From NCBI RefSeq assembly GCF_021228125.1, contig NZ_JAJQQS010000002.1:930001-994000 (forward strand): a stretch of DNA of 64,000 nucleotides, in the 5' to 3' direction. The translations under genes and the position numbers were made by a program. Positions 1 through 10,852 of this stretch are shown piece after piece (the stretch's first letter is position 1; every line of letters starts with the position of its first letter). Under the pieces are notes generated by a model. The model saw only the letters and a list, made by a program, of their open reading frames with translations, did not search any database and had not been told where the DNA came from. The stretch comes from Streptomyces albireticuli (GTDB taxonomy: Bacteria > Actinomycetota > Actinomycetes > Streptomycetales > Streptomycetaceae).

Positions 1-1
1 C

Positions 2-268
2 GGTGAAACCGATGGCTTCTCCCCGCAGCGTCATTTGGAGGTTTTGGCCCGACACGCCCCTAAACTCGCCCTGGACGTGGTGCTGGCCGACGAGGCCGCC
101 GTGCCCGACCGCGAGAGCCTCACCGATGCCGCCAAGCGGCTGGGGGCCGCGGTCGAGCTGGCGCCGGTCGCCGCGCCCGACGGCTCCCCGACCCATGACC
201 CGGAGCTGTTGGCCGCCGCGTACGACCGTATTTTTCGGATGCATGGAAGGATCGGCCCATGGCGATGA
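2..268 (+). CDS. yvcK: YvcK/CofD-family protein, C-terminal end only
   Basis: Only the last 88 codons are inside the window and the start lies upstream. The reading frame is open from the first bases and ends in TGA. The segment with F-S-P-Q-R-H-L, the LDVVLAD motif and a final [11 protein letters not shown] resembles the C-terminus of the YvcK (GlmR) family, which binds UDP-sugars and affects central carbon and cell-wall metabolism. Its stop overlaps the whiA start by 10 bp, so the two genes are co-transcribed and probably translationally coupled. In Gram-positive bacteria rapZ-yvcK-whiA is a conserved order, which supports the call. The call rests on a short fragment plus this neighbourhood. 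Confidence 0.8.
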   Translation, partial: GETDGFSPQRHLEVLARHAPKLALDVVLADEAAVPDRESLTDAAKRLGAAVELAPVAAPDGSPTHDPELLAAAYDRIFRMHGRIGPWR

Positions 269-1266
269 CGGCAGCGGTGAAGGATGAAATCTCCCGGCTC
301 CCCGTCACCCGGACCTGCTGCCGGAAAGCGGAGGTCTCGGCGATCCTGCGGTTCGCGGGCGGTCTGCACCTGGTCAGCGGGCGCATTGTGATCGAGGCGG
401 AGCTGGACACCGGGATCGCCGCCCGGCGGCTCCGCAAGGACATCCTGGAGATCTTCGGACACACCTCCGACCTGGTGGTGATGGCCCCCGGCGGGCTGCG
501 CCGCGGCAGCCGGTACGTGGTGCGGGTGGTGGCGGGCGGTGACCAGCTCGCGCGCCAGACCGGCCTGGTCGACGGCCGCGGCCGGCCGATCCGTGGCCTG
601 CCACCCCAGGTCGTCTCCGGCGCCACCTGCGACGCGGAGGCCGCCTGGCGCGGCGCCTTCCTGGCCCACGGCTCGCTCACCGAGCCCGGCCGCTCCTCCT
701 CCCTGGAGGTCACCTGCCCCGGGCCGGAGGCGGCGCTCGCCCTGGTCGGCGCCGCCCGCCGGCTCCAGATCGCGGCCAAGGCGCGCGAGGTGCGCGGAGT
801 GGACCGGGTGGTCGTCCGGGACGGTGACGCGATCGGCGCGCTGTTGACGCGACTGGGTGCCCATGAGTCGGTGCTGGCCTGGGAGGAGCGGCGGATGCGC
901 CGCGAAGTGCGGGCCACCGCCAACCGCCTCGCCAATTTCGACGACGCCAATCTGCGCCGCTCGGCCCGTGCCGCCGTCGCCGCCGGAGCCCGGGTCCAGC
1001 GCGCGCTGGAGATCCTCGGCGAGGAGGTGCCCGAGCACCTCGCCGCCGCCGGCCGGCTGCGGATGGAGCACAAGCAGGCGTCCCTGGAGGAGCTGGGCGC
1101 CCTCGCCGACCCGCCGCTGACCAAGGACGCCGTCGCCGGCCGCATCCGGCGCCTGCTGGCCATGGCCGACAAGCGCGCCCAGGACCTGGGCATCCCCGGC
1201 ACCGAGTCCAACCTCTCGGACCTCTCGGACCTCTCCGAGGAGATGGCCGAGGGCATGGCGGGCTGA
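259..1266 (+). CDS. whiA: WhiA sporulation transcription factor
   Basis: The 335-residue protein has the WhiA architecture. An N-terminal domain related to LAGLIDADG homing endonucleases (about residues 1-210) carries no obvious nuclease role. A C-terminal helix-turn-helix (about 270-315, around [18 protein letters not shown]) binds DNA. WhiA works with WhiB to switch on sporulation-septation genes in Streptomyces aerial hyphae. The ATG at 259 overlaps the yvcK stop, and a second in-frame ATG at 265 is possible. The acidic tail contains a short repeat of the triplet L-S-D. The gene is followed by a strong hairpin at 1409-1438. Length and motifs fit the family well. Confidence 0.95.
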   Translation: MAMTAAVKDEISRLPVTRTCCRKAEVSAILRFAGGLHLVSGRIVIEAELDTGIAARRLRKDILEIFGHTSDLVVMAPGGLRRGSRYVVRVVAGGDQLARQTGLVDGRGRPIRGLPPQVVSGATCDAEAAWRGAFLAHGSLTEPGRSSSLEVTCPGPEAALALVGAARRLQIAAKAREVRGVDRVVVRDGDAIGALLTRLGAHESVLAWEERRMRREVRATANRLANFDDANLRRSARAAVAAGARVQRALEILGEEVPEHLAAAGRLRMEHKQASLEELGALADPPLTKDAVAGRIRRLLAMADKRAQDLGIPGTESNLSDLSDLSEEMAEGMAG

Positions 1267-1408
1267 CCCCGCCCGCGAGGCCGCGCCCGGCCGATCCCGG
1301 CCGTCGCGCCACGGTGTCGCCGGCCCCGGCGGGTCCCGGCCGCGTCCCGGCGCCCCGGCCGCTCCCGCCCGGCGGCGCCCGTCGCCCGTACGGCGTCACC
1401 CGATGTCA

Positions 1409-1438
1409 CCGCCCCCGGCGCCCGCGCGCCGGGGGCGG
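1409..1438 (+). terminator. Hairpin downstream of whiA
   Basis: This is a perfect 13-bp GC stem (1409-1421 with 1426-1438) closed by a 4-nt loop. It lies about 140 bp after the whiA stop and before the next gene. There is no long U-tract, as is usual in Streptomyces. Confidence 0.7.
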
Positions 1439-1552
1439 TTCCGCGTCGACGGGCCGATTCCGTCCCCTCTTGAGGCGGTATTGACATGATCATGTGGACT
1501 CGCAAGCCTGGCGTCCGTGCAGGGACGGGACAGACAACGGCAAGGGGGGCTC

Positions 1553-4540
1553 ATGAGACGCAGGGCGAGATCGCTCGTCGCGGCCGCTTCGCTGTTACTC
1601 GGCGGACTGGCCGTGGCACCCATCGCACAGGCGCAACCCGGCACCACGGCGGCCACGGCCGGGGGAGCGGCCGGGAACCCGGCGAAGGACACGGGACCGC
1701 TCTCCGTGTGGACGGCCCGGGTCGGACCGGCCCAGATCCCGCTGCTCCTCAAGGCGGGCGTCGACGGGCACGAACTCGGCGAGCGGATCACCGCCGGGCG
1801 CACCGCGCCGGTCGAGGTGCACCTCACCGCCGGCCAGGCCGACGCGCTCCGCCGGCAGGGCGTGGACCTCACCGAGAAGAAGATCTCCGCGAAGACCCAG
1901 GAACGCCTCAAGGCCGAGGGCGAGGGCGTCTTCCGCCCGTACAGCGGTGAGCGCGGCCTCCAGCGGGAGATCCAGGACACCGCGCGCGCCCACCCCGGCC
2001 TGACCAAGGTCGTCAGCATCGGCAAGACCGTGCGCGGCCAGGACATCCTCGCCGTGAAGGTCACCAAGGACGCCCGCCGCACCGACGACGGCGACCGGCC
2101 CGCGGTGCTCTACATGTCCAACCAGCACGCCCGCGAGTGGATCACCCCGGAGATGACGAGGCGGCTGTTCCACCACTACCTCGACAACTACGGCAAGGAC
2201 GAGCGGATCACCCGGCTGGTGGACCGCACCGAGCTGTGGTTCCTGATCTCCGCCAACCCGGACGGCTACGACTACACCTTCCAGGGCCCGGGCACCCGGC
2301 TGTGGCGCAAGAACCTCCGGGACAACGACGGCGACGGCAAGATCGCCCCCGGGGACGGCGTCGACCTCAACCGCAACTTCTCCTACAAGTGGGGCTACGA
2401 CAACGAGGGCTCGTCCCCCCGCCCGGCCTCCGAGACCTACCGCGGCCCGTCCGCAGCCTCCGAACCGGAGACCCGGGCGCTCGACGCCTTCCAGAAGCGC
2501 CTCCACTTCCGCACCGCCGTCAACTACCACTCGGCCGCCGAGCTGATCCTCTACGGGGTCGGCTGGCAGGTCGCCACACCCACCCCGGACGACACCGTCT
2601 ACCGTGCGCTCGCGGGCACCCCGGAGAAGCCCGCGATCCCCGGCTACCGTCCCCAGCTCTCCTCCGAGCTGTACGTCACCAACGGCGAGGCCGACGGCCA
2701 CGCGGCCAACGTCAACGGCACGATGATGTTCACCCCGGAGATGTCGACCTGTCAGACCGTCTCCCGCATCGACCCGAACGACGCCTGGAACCCGGCCGAC
2801 TGCCGCTCCTCCTTCACCTTCCCGGACGACGAGAAGCTGATCCAGCAGGAGTTCGCGAAGAACATCCCCTTCGCGCTGTCCGTCGCCGAGAGCGCCGCCC
2901 ACCCCGACACCCCGGCCTCCACCGTCGGGCTCACCACCCCCGACTTCACCCCCGACGCCTTCACGACCTCCTACGCGCGGGGCGAGGAGCAGCAGGTCGC
3001 CGTCACCGCCCGCAAGAGCCTCGGCGACAAGCTCCTCAACTACCGTGTCGACGGCGGCCGTACGCACACCGAGGAACTGGAGGCGTGGGAGGGCGGCGAC
3101 CGGTACGGAGGCGAGGACAACCTCCAGTTCGACCAGTACCGCGCCTTCGTCGAGGGCGCCGACGTCGGCTCCACCGTCGAGGTCTGGTTCACCGGCCGCA
3201 CCCGCGAGGGCGGGCGCACCGCCAGCGAGCCCTTCACCTACACCGTGGCCGAGCGCCCGCGCACCGACACCCTGGTCCTCGCCGACGAGGGCGGCACCGC
3301 CCCGTCCGCGCACCTCGCCGCGTACACCGAGGCGCTCGCCGAGAACGGTCGCAAGGCCGCCGTCTGGGACGTCGCGAAGAACGGCGCGCCGCACGCGCTC
3401 GGCGTGCTCGGCAACTTCACCACCGTCGTCTGGTACTCCGGTACGAACAAGCCCGGCGGCGGCACCCTGCTCGCCGTGCGCGCCTTCCTCAACGAGGGCG
3501 GCAAGCTCGTCACCGCGGGCACCGAGGCGGGCGGCGGCGCCCGGATCGGCCCCGCCGAGTCCAACGACTTCAGCCAGTACTACCTGGGCGCGGGCGGGCG
3601 GACCGGCCATCCGGCGCCACCGCGCTTCACCGGCGCGGGCAAGCTCGCCGGCACCACGGCGGGCCTCGCCGGCGCCACGGCGGGCAGCCCGCTCACCACG
3701 GCCGGCTCCTACAGCCCCGTCTCGGACGACCTGCCGCCCGAGACCTTCCCGCGGTTCCGCAGCGAGCCCGCCGGCGAGTACTCCGGCGGCGCGCGGTCAC
3801 CCTTCCAGCCGTACGAAGGCGCCTGGATGGCCGCCGCCCGGCACCAGGACAACGCCTGGATGCGGCTGACGCGCACCGTCGACCTCACCGGGGCGAGCGC
3901 CGCGGACAAGCCGAGCCTGGGCGTCCGGCTCAGCCCCGACACCGAGCGGGGGTACGACCACGCCGTCCTGGAGGCCCGTACCGCGGGCCAGGACGACTGG
4001 ACCACCCTCCCGGACGCGGGCGGCGGCACCGGGCGGACGGCGCCCTCCGACTGCGCCGCCGCACTGCGGCTGCACCCCGCCCTCGCCCACTACCTGACCG
4101 CGCGCGACGACGGCTGCGCGCCCCAGGGCACCACGGGTGCCTGGCACAGCTTCACCGGACCGACCACCGGATGGCGGCAGGCCGCCTTCGACCTCAGCCC
4201 CTACGCGGGGAAGAAGGTCGAGCTGGCCCTGTCGTACATCACCGACCCGGGTGACGGGGGCCGCGGCTTCCTCGCCGACGGCGCCACCCTCACGGTCGGC
4301 GGCACCGCCCGGGACACCGAGGGCTTCGAGACCTCCCTCGGCCCCTGGTCGGCGGCGGACCCGCCCGCCGGCAGCCCCGGGAAGAGCGGTGACTGGGCGC
4401 GGTCGCAGGCGATCGCCCGCTTCTCCGCCGCCGTCACCACGCGTGACACCGTGCTGCTGGGATTCGGTCTGGAGCACGTCCCGGACGCCCGGGAACGCGC
4501 CACGCTGCTCGGCGCGGCCCTGCGCGCCATCGGCGGCTGA
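1553..4540 (+). CDS. Secreted M14 zinc carboxypeptidase, large multidomain
   Basis: This predicted 995-residue exported metallocarboxypeptidase is about twice the size of the catalytic family core. The ATG at 1553 follows an AAGGGGGG ribosome-binding site and gives a classic signal peptide (RRRAR, a hydrophobic stretch, then AQA). An upstream GTG at 1517 is less likely. The M14 domain spans roughly residues 115-435. It carries zinc ligands H192 and E195 in the H-A-R-E motif, H326 in NYH, and the catalytic E396 in FTPEMS. The C-terminal 550 residues hold a flavodoxin- or glutaminase-like Rossmann region (about 560-690) and an immune-inhibitor/MAM-like beta domain (about 755-950), both inferred from sequence style. 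Codon 15 is TTA, so translation should depend on the bldA leucyl-tRNA. A hairpin follows the gene. Confidence 0.88.
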   Translation: MRRRARSLVAAASLLLGGLAVAPIAQAQPGTTAATAGGAAGNPAKDTGPLSVWTARVGPAQIPLLLKAGVDGHELGERITAGRTAPVEVHLTAGQADALRRQGVDLTEKKISAKTQERLKAEGEGVFRPYSGERGLQREIQDTARAHPGLTKVVSIGKTVRGQDILAVKVTKDARRTDDGDRPAVLYMSNQHAREWITPEMTRRLFHHYLDNYGKDERITRLVDRTELWFLISANPDGYDYTFQGPGTRLWRKNLRDNDGDGKIAPGDGVDLNRNFSYKWGYDNEGSSPRPASETYRGPSAASEPETRALDAFQKRLHFRTAVNYHSAAELILYGVGWQVATPTPDDTVYRALAGTPEKPAIPGYRPQLSSELYVTNGEADGHAANVNGTMMFTPEMSTCQTVSRIDPNDAWNPADCRSSFTFPDDEKLIQQEFAKNIPFALSVAESAAHPDTPASTVGLTTPDFTPDAFTTSYARGEEQQVAVTARKSLGDKLLNYRVDGGRTHTEELEAWEGGDRYGGEDNLQFDQYRAFVEGADVGSTVEVWFTGRTREGGRTASEPFTYTVAERPRTDTLVLADEGGTAPSAHLAAYTEALAENGRKAAVWDVAKNGAPHALGVLGNFTTVVWYSGTNKPGGGTLLAVRAFLNEGGKLVTAGTEAGGGARIGPAESNDFSQYYLGAGGRTGHPAPPRFTGAGKLAGTTAGLAGATAGSPLTTAGSYSPVSDDLPPETFPRFRSEPAGEYSGGARSPFQPYEGAWMAAARHQDNAWMRLTRTVDLTGASAADKPSLGVRLSPDTERGYDHAVLEARTAGQDDWTTLPDAGGGTGRTAPSDCAAALRLHPALAHYLTARDDGCAPQGTTGAWHSFTGPTTGWRQAAFDLSPYAGKKVELALSYITDPGDGGRGFLADGATLTVGGTARDTEGFETSLGPWSAADPPAGSPGKSGDWARSQAIARFSAAVTTRDTVLLGFGLEHVPDARERATLLGAALRAIGG

Positions 4541-4551
4541 CACCCTCCACG

Positions 4552-4585
4552 GCGCGGCCTCGGGCACCCCGTTCCGAGGCCGCGC
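4552..4585 (+). terminator. Hairpin after the carboxypeptidase gene
   Basis: A perfect 12-bp stem (4552-4563 with 4574-4585) and a 10-nt loop start 11 bp after the stop codon. It separates this gene from gap. Confidence 0.75.
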
Positions 4586-4597
4586 AATTGTGCCTGA

Positions 4598-5731
<1,134 letters not shown>

Positions 5732-5738
5732 TCGTTCC

Positions 5739-5754
5739 CTGACAGCACTGTCAG
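5739..5754. promoter_or_regulatory. 7-bp perfect palindrome after gap
   Basis: CTGACAG and CTGTCAG are separated by 2 nt, 7 bp after the gap stop. It could be an operator for a pgk promoter or a small RNA hairpin. The sequence alone does not decide. Confidence 0.35.
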
Positions 5755-5774
5755 AGGTACCGAGATGTAGTAGG

Positions 5775-5820
5775 GGACGGGGCTCGTGCGACGCTATGGC
5801 GCGTCGTACGGGCCCCGTCC
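5775..5820 (+). terminator. Hairpin between gap and pgk
   Basis: GGACGGGGC (5775-5783) pairs with GCCCCGTCC (5812-5820), and the stem continues inward with small mismatches. It is likely an attenuating terminator in the glycolytic transcript. Confidence 0.65.
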
Positions 5821-5840
5821 TATGACTGTCCCCCAGCTAT

Positions 5841-5871
5841 CTCCCCCGGCTACCGCCGGGAGGTGCCCCCA
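5841..5871. repeat. Dispersed repeat family B, copy 1
   Basis: This 31-bp element begins CTCCCCCGGCTACCGCCGGG and ends AGGTGCCCCCA. It forms a CCCGG/CCGGG hairpin flanked by C-tracts. The same element recurs at 32210-32239 and 54334-54364, and in inverted orientation at 18008-18043 and 48643-48671. Here it lies about 40 bp upstream of pgk. Confidence 0.8.
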
Positions 5872-5907
5872 GGGGACCCCGATCACGGAAGTCACCGGAG
5901 TCACTGC

Positions 5908-7119
5908 ATGAAGACGATCGACGAACTCCTCCAGGACGGTGTCGAGGGCAAGCGGGTCTTCGTCCGCGCCGACCTCAACGTGCCGCTCGACGGCACCACC
6001 ATCACCGACGACGGCCGCATCCGCGCCGTCGCGCCGACGATCGCCAAGCTCGCCGCAGCGGGCGCCAAGGTGATCGTCGCCTCCCACCTGGGCCGTCCCA
6101 AGGGCGCCCCGGACCCCCGGTTCTCCCTCGCCCCGGCCGCCACGCGGCTCGGCGAGATCCTGGGCAAGCAGGTCACGTTCGCCACCGACACGGTCGGGGA
6201 CAGCGCGAAGGCCACCGTCGCCGCACTGGCGAACGGCGAGGTCACGCTGCTGGAGAACCTCCGTTTCAACGCGGGCGAGACCAGCAAGGACGACGCCGAG
6301 CGCGGCGCCTTCGCCGACGCCCTGGCGGAGCTGGCCGACATCTACGTCGGCGACGGCTTCGGTGCGGTGCACCGCAAGCACGCCTCCGTCTTCGACCTCC
6401 CGGCGCGCCTCCCGCACGCCGCCGGCGACCTGATCGCCACCGAGGTCGGCGTCCTGAAGAAGCTCACCGAGGACGTCGCGCGCCCCTACGTGGTGGTGCT
6501 CGGCGGCGCCAAGGTCTCCGACAAGCTGGGCGTCATCGACAACCTGCTGGAGAAGGCCGACCGCATCCTCATCGGCGGCGGCATGTCGTACACCTTCCTC
6601 AAGGCCAAGGGCCACGAGGTCGGCATCTCGCTGCTCCAGGAGGACCAGATCCCGGTCTGCCTGGAGTACCTGGCGCGGGCCGAGAAGCGCGGCGTGGAGT
6701 TCGTCCTCCCCGTCGACGTCCTGGTCTCCGCCGACTTCCCGGACCTGAAGACCAAGGCCCCGGCCAACCCGGAGCTCGTCGCCTCGGACGCCATCCCGGC
6801 GGACAAGGAGGGCCTGGACATCGGCCCGAAGACGCGTGAGCTCTACGCCTCGAAGCTCGCCGACGCCGGCACCGTCTTCTGGAACGGTCCGATGGGCGTC
6901 TTCGAGCACCCCGACTACGCCAACGGCACCAAGGCCGTGGCGCAGGGCCTCCTCGACAGCTCCGCCTTCACCGTCGTCGGCGGTGGCGACTCGGCCGCGG
7001 CCGTGCGCCTGCTGGGCTTCGACGAGAACGCTTTCGGCCACATTTCGACCGGCGGCGGCGCCAGCCTCGAGTACCTCGAGGGCAAGACGCTCCCCGGCCT
7101 CGCCGCACTGGAGGACTGA
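5908..7119 (+). CDS. pgk: Phosphoglycerate kinase
   Basis: This glycolytic kinase transfers phosphate from 1,3-bisphosphoglycerate to ADP. At 403 residues it has the standard two-domain bacterial length. The N-terminal signature RADLNVPLDG is near residues 18-27. HLGRPKG, ENLRF and the C-terminal nucleotide-loop GGGDSAAAV are present. The chosen ATG at 5908 starts M-K-T-I-D-E-L-L, as in related proteins. A frame from 5863 would add 15 residues partly read from a dispersed repeat and is unlikely. The tpiA start follows 6 bp after the stop, so the two are co-translated. A family B repeat sits just upstream. Confidence 0.97.
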   Translation: MKTIDELLQDGVEGKRVFVRADLNVPLDGTTITDDGRIRAVAPTIAKLAAAGAKVIVASHLGRPKGAPDPRFSLAPAATRLGEILGKQVTFATDTVGDSAKATVAALANGEVTLLENLRFNAGETSKDDAERGAFADALAELADIYVGDGFGAVHRKHASVFDLPARLPHAAGDLIATEVGVLKKLTEDVARPYVVVLGGAKVSDKLGVIDNLLEKADRILIGGGMSYTFLKAKGHEVGISLLQEDQIPVCLEYLARAEKRGVEFVLPVDVLVSADFPDLKTKAPANPELVASDAIPADKEGLDIGPKTRELYASKLADAGTVFWNGPMGVFEHPDYANGTKAVAQGLLDSSAFTVVGGGDSAAAVRLLGFDENAFGHISTGGGASLEYLEGKTLPGLAALED

Positions 7120-7125
7120 ACCACC

Positions 7126-7902
<777 letters not shown>

Positions 7903-7941
7903 GCACGCTATGACGACGGGCGCTCCCCGTCGTACCCTGTC

Positions 7942-7977
7942 GGGGCCGGGACCGGCGCGTTCGCGCCGCCCGGCCCC
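7942..7977 (+). terminator. Hairpin between tpiA and secG
   Basis: GGGGCCGGG (7942-7950) pairs with CCCGGCCCC (7969-7977), and the intervening bases contain a second GGCGCG/CGCGCC stem. It ends the glycolytic transcript at least in part. Confidence 0.65.
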
Positions 7978-8010
7978 TCACCGTTCCAGTCCGAGAGAGT
8001 TGGTCCAGCC

Positions 8011-8247
8011 GTGGTCATGGGGTTCTCGATCGCCCTCATCGTCTTCAGCCTGCTGATGATGATGCTGGTGCTCATGCACAAGGGGAAGGGCGGCGGCCTG
8101 TCCGACATGTTCGGTGGCGGCATGCAGTCCTCCGTCGGCGGCTCCTCGGTCGCCGAGCGCAACCTCGACCGCATCACCGTGGTCGTCGGTCTGCTGTGGT
8201 TCGCGTGCATTGTCGCGCTCGGCCTGCTGATGAAGCTCGATAGCTGA
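8011..8247 (+). CDS. secG: SecG protein translocase subunit
   Basis: This 78-residue membrane protein of the SecYEG channel has the expected two transmembrane helices (about residues 3-21 and 54-74). They are joined by a glycine-rich cytoplasmic loop containing HKGKGGGLSDMFGG, the family hallmark. The start is GTG at 8011, and an alternative start is the ATG two codons downstream. Its position after tpiA is conserved in actinobacteria. Confidence 0.92.
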   Translation: MVMGFSIALIVFSLLMMMLVLMHKGKGGGLSDMFGGGMQSSVGGSSVAERNLDRITVVVGLLWFACIVALGLLMKLDS

Positions 8248-8313
8248 CGTACCGTCGTGGACGCGGCCTATCATTGAGGTCGCGTCCTCGCGGCCGGGCT
8301 GTAACTCCAGCCA

Positions 8314-8342
8314 CTGGACGCGCGTTGGGCCTTACGTAGACT
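8314..8342 (+). promoter_or_regulatory. Candidate promoter of the RbpA-family gene
   Basis: CTGGAC (8314-8319) and TAGACT (8337-8342) are separated by 17 bp, which is close to the vegetative consensus. It lies 90 bp upstream of the next start codon. This is a prediction from pattern only. Confidence 0.4.
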
Positions 8343-8431
8343 GGGGCGCCCGCGGCGGAGCCGTTCCCGAGGCCCCGTGGCGCAGCCGCTATCCGGCACA
8401 GTGCAGCACCATCACGCAGGGAGTTACGACC

Positions 8432-8767
8432 GTGGCAAGTGGCAACGCGATCCGAGGGAGTCGGGTCGGAGCGGGGCCGATGGGGGAGGCCGAGCGGGGC
8501 GAGTCCGCGCCGCGCCTCCGCATCTCCTTCTGGTGTTCCAACGGGCACGAGACGCAGCCGAGCTTCGCCAGTGACGCACAGGTACCGGACACCTGGGACT
8601 GCCCGCGCTGCGGCTTCCCGGCCGGTCAGGACCGGGACAGTCCGCCGGACCCGCCGCGGACGGAGCCCTACAAGACGCACCTCGCCTATGTACGTGAGCG
8701 GCGGAGCGACGCGGACGGCGAGGCGATCCTCGCCGAGGCGCTCGCCAAGCTCCGCGGAGAGATCTGA
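8432..8767 (+). CDS. RbpA-family RNA polymerase-binding protein
   Basis: This 111-residue protein has the RbpA layout. An N-terminal tail contains A-I-R-G-S-R, followed by a small zinc-ribbon-like core with FWCSNGHE and WDCPRCG (three cysteines and a histidine as likely metal ligands). A basic RTEPYKTH linker leads to a C-terminal helix (ERRSDADGEAILAEALAKL). RbpA proteins bind the principal sigma factor and RNA polymerase and aid open-complex formation in actinobacteria. Streptomyces carries more than one paralogue, and this secG-linked copy may be the minor one. The GTG at 8432 follows CAGGGAG. Confidence 0.8.
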   Translation: MASGNAIRGSRVGAGPMGEAERGESAPRLRISFWCSNGHETQPSFASDAQVPDTWDCPRCGFPAGQDRDSPPDPPRTEPYKTHLAYVRERRSDADGEAILAEALAKLRGEI

Positions 8768-8786
8768 GCGGCGCGACACACCACAG

Positions 8787-8828
8787 CGGCCCGGCCGCGC
8801 ACCTGTCACCAGGAGCGCGGCCGGGCCG
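8787..8828 (+). terminator. Hairpin after the RbpA-family gene
   Basis: A perfect 14-bp stem (8787-8800 with 8815-8828) and a 14-nt loop begin 19 bp after the stop codon. Confidence 0.75.
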
Positions 8829-8911
8829 CCGCCGTGCGGGGGGTCGTCTCATCCCGGAGCCTGATCAATTAGGTTGGAATCCGGCGGGGTGGCTACGAGA
8901 GAAGTGGGCTG

Positions 8912-10573
8912 ATGTCCGAGATGAACGCAGAGAGCCGGGGCCGGCTCGACCAGACGCCTGAGTGGAACGCGCTGGCCAAGCACCGTGAAGAGCTCGGGGA
9001 GGTGCACCTGCGGAAGCTGTTCGCGGACGATCCGCGACGGGCCGAGCGACTGTCGCTCACCGTGGGCGACCTGCACCTCGACTACTCCAAGCACCTCGTC
9101 ACCGACGAGACGCTGCGCCTGCTGCGCGCGCTCGCCGCCGCGACCGGTGTCACGGAGCTCCGGGACGCCATGTTCCGCGGCGAGAAGATCAACAACACCG
9201 AGGACCGCGCCGTGCTGCACACGGCGCTGCGGGCCCCCGAGTCGGCCGTGGTCAAGGTCGACGGGGAGAACGTCGTACCGGCCGTGCACGCCGTGCTGCG
9301 CAAGATGCAGATCTTCGCCGACCGGGTCCGTTCGGGTGACTGGAAGGGCCACACCGGCGCCCGCATCAGGAACGTCGTCAACATCGGCATCGGCGGATCG
9401 GACCTCGGTCCGGCGATGGCGTACGAGGCGCTGCGCGCCTTCACCGCCCGCGACCTGACGTTCCGTTTCGTGTCGAACGTCGACGGCGCGGACCTGCACG
9501 AGGCCGTGCGGGACCTGGACCCCGCCGAGACGCTCTTCATCGTCGCGTCGAAGACCTTCACGACCATCGAGACCATCACCAACGCCACCTCGGCGCGCAA
9601 CTGGCTGCTGACCGGCCTGCGCGCGGGCGAGGAGGCGGTGGCCAAGCACTTCGTGGCGCTGTCGACGAACGAGGAGAAGGTCTCCGAGTTCGGCATCGAC
9701 ACCGCCAACATGTTCGAGTTCTGGGACTGGGTCGGCGGCCGCTATTCGTACGACTCGGCCATCGGACTCTCCCTGATGATCGCCATCGGCCCGGACCACT
9801 TCCGGGAGATGCTGGCCGGCTTCCACCTCGTCGACGAGCACTTCCGCTGCGCTCCGCCCGAGGAGAACGCCCCGCTGCTGCTCGGCCTGCTCGGCGTCTG
9901 GTACGGCAACTTCCACGACGCGCAGTCGCACGCGGTGCTGCCCTACAGCCACTACCTGTCCAAGTTCGCCGCGTACCTCCAGCAGCTGGACATGGAGTCC
10001 AACGGCAAGTCCGTGGACCGCGACGGACACGCCGTCAACTGGCAGACGGGCCCGGTGGTGTGGGGCACCCCCGGCACCAACGGGCAGCACGCGTATTACC
10101 AGTTGATCCACCAGGGCACGAAGCTGATCCCGGCGGACTTCATCGGCTTCGCCAAGCCGGTCGGCGACCTGCTGCCGGGACTGGTGGCCCAGCACGACCT
10201 GCTGATGGCCAACCTCTTCGCCCAGGGCCAGGCCCTCGCCTTCGGCAAGACCGCGGAGGAGGTGGCGGCGGAGGGCGTCCCGGCGGAGCTGGTCCCGCAC
10301 AAGACGTTCCGCGGCAACCACCCGACGACGACCATCCTCGCGAGTGAACTCAGCCCGTCGGTGCTGGGTCAGCTGATCGCGCTGTACGAGCACAAGGTGT
10401 TCGTGCAGGGGGCGATCTGGAACGTCGACTCGTTCGACCAGTGGGGTGTGGAGCTGGGGAAGGTGCTGGCCAAGCGGGTGGAGCCGGCGCTTACGGCCGG
10501 CGCCGAGGTTTCGGGATTGGATCCGTCGACGGCGGGTCTGGTGGCTCGCTACCGGCAGTTGCGGGGGCGCTAG
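8912..10573 (+). CDS. pgi: Glucose-6-phosphate isomerase
   Basis: This cytosolic enzyme interconverts glucose-6-phosphate and fructose-6-phosphate, linking the glycolytic genes upstream with the oxidative pentose-phosphate operon that converges on it. At 553 residues it is the usual long bacterial form. Recognisable blocks are [43 protein letters not shown] and, near the C-terminus, [10 protein letters not shown]. The ATG at 8912 or the in-frame ATG at 8921 could be used. A TAGGTT hexamer about 35 bp upstream is a possible -10. A family A palindrome follows the stop. Confidence 0.96.
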   Translation: MSEMNAESRGRLDQTPEWNALAKHREELGEVHLRKLFADDPRRAERLSLTVGDLHLDYSKHLVTDETLRLLRALAAATGVTELRDAMFRGEKINNTEDRAVLHTALRAPESAVVKVDGENVVPAVHAVLRKMQIFADRVRSGDWKGHTGARIRNVVNIGIGGSDLGPAMAYEALRAFTARDLTFRFVSNVDGADLHEAVRDLDPAETLFIVASKTFTTIETITNATSARNWLLTGLRAGEEAVAKHFVALSTNEEKVSEFGIDTANMFEFWDWVGGRYSYDSAIGLSLMIAIGPDHFREMLAGFHLVDEHFRCAPPEENAPLLLGLLGVWYGNFHDAQSHAVLPYSHYLSKFAAYLQQLDMESNGKSVDRDGHAVNWQTGPVVWGTPGTNGQHAYYQLIHQGTKLIPADFIGFAKPVGDLLPGLVAQHDLLMANLFAQGQALAFGKTAEEVAAEGVPAELVPHKTFRGNHPTTTILASELSPSVLGQLIALYEHKVFVQGAIWNVDSFDQWGVELGKVLAKRVEPALTAGAEVSGLDPSTAGLVARYRQLRGR

Positions 10574-10582
10574 CCGCGCGGG

Positions 10583-10757
10583 CTTTCCCCGACCCGCCCC
10601 TTCCCGAACCGGGGGCAAGCCCCCGGGCCCCCTTTCCGCGCTTCGCGCGGTGTCCTCAAGCGCCGGACGGGCTGAAAATCAGCCCGTCCGGCGCTTGAGG
10701 ACCGGGGTCTGGGGCGGAGCCCCGGTTTCGGGAAGGGGCGGGGCTGGGGAAAGGCCC
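10583..10757. repeat. Dispersed palindrome family A, copy 1
   Basis: The core is a perfect 24-bp stem with a 3-nt loop (10652-10702). It is built from CGCCGGACGGGCTGA and its complement and flanked by GTCCTCA/TGAGGAC. Outer arms around CGCCCCTTCCCGAA and TTCGGGAAGGGGCG extend the symmetry over about 170 bp. It lies between the convergent ends of pgi and pgl and probably works as a bidirectional terminator. Confidence 0.9.
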
Positions 10758-10793
10758 CGCGCAGCGGCACCCGCACTCGCACCCGCACCTGAA

Positions 10794-10840
10794 TACGGCC
10801 GTGGCCCGCCTCCCCGGAAGGGAGGCGGGCCACCGCCGTA
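10794..10840. terminator. Bidirectional hairpin between pgi and pgl
   Basis: A perfect 14-bp stem (10801-10814 with 10820-10833) and a 5-nt loop are extended by TACGGC/GCCGTA outside. It lies 13 bp beyond the pgl stop on the minus strand. Confidence 0.8.
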
Positions 10841-10852
10841 TCCGACCGCCCG

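Noticed and set aside
1481..1509. TTGACA at 1481-1486 as promoter of the carboxypeptidase
   Set aside because: No acceptable -10 is found 16-19 bp downstream, so it is not listed as a feature.
1595..3610. 671-codon frame opposite the carboxypeptidase
   Set aside because: It has no motif or start signal. The M14 zinc ligands are on the plus strand.
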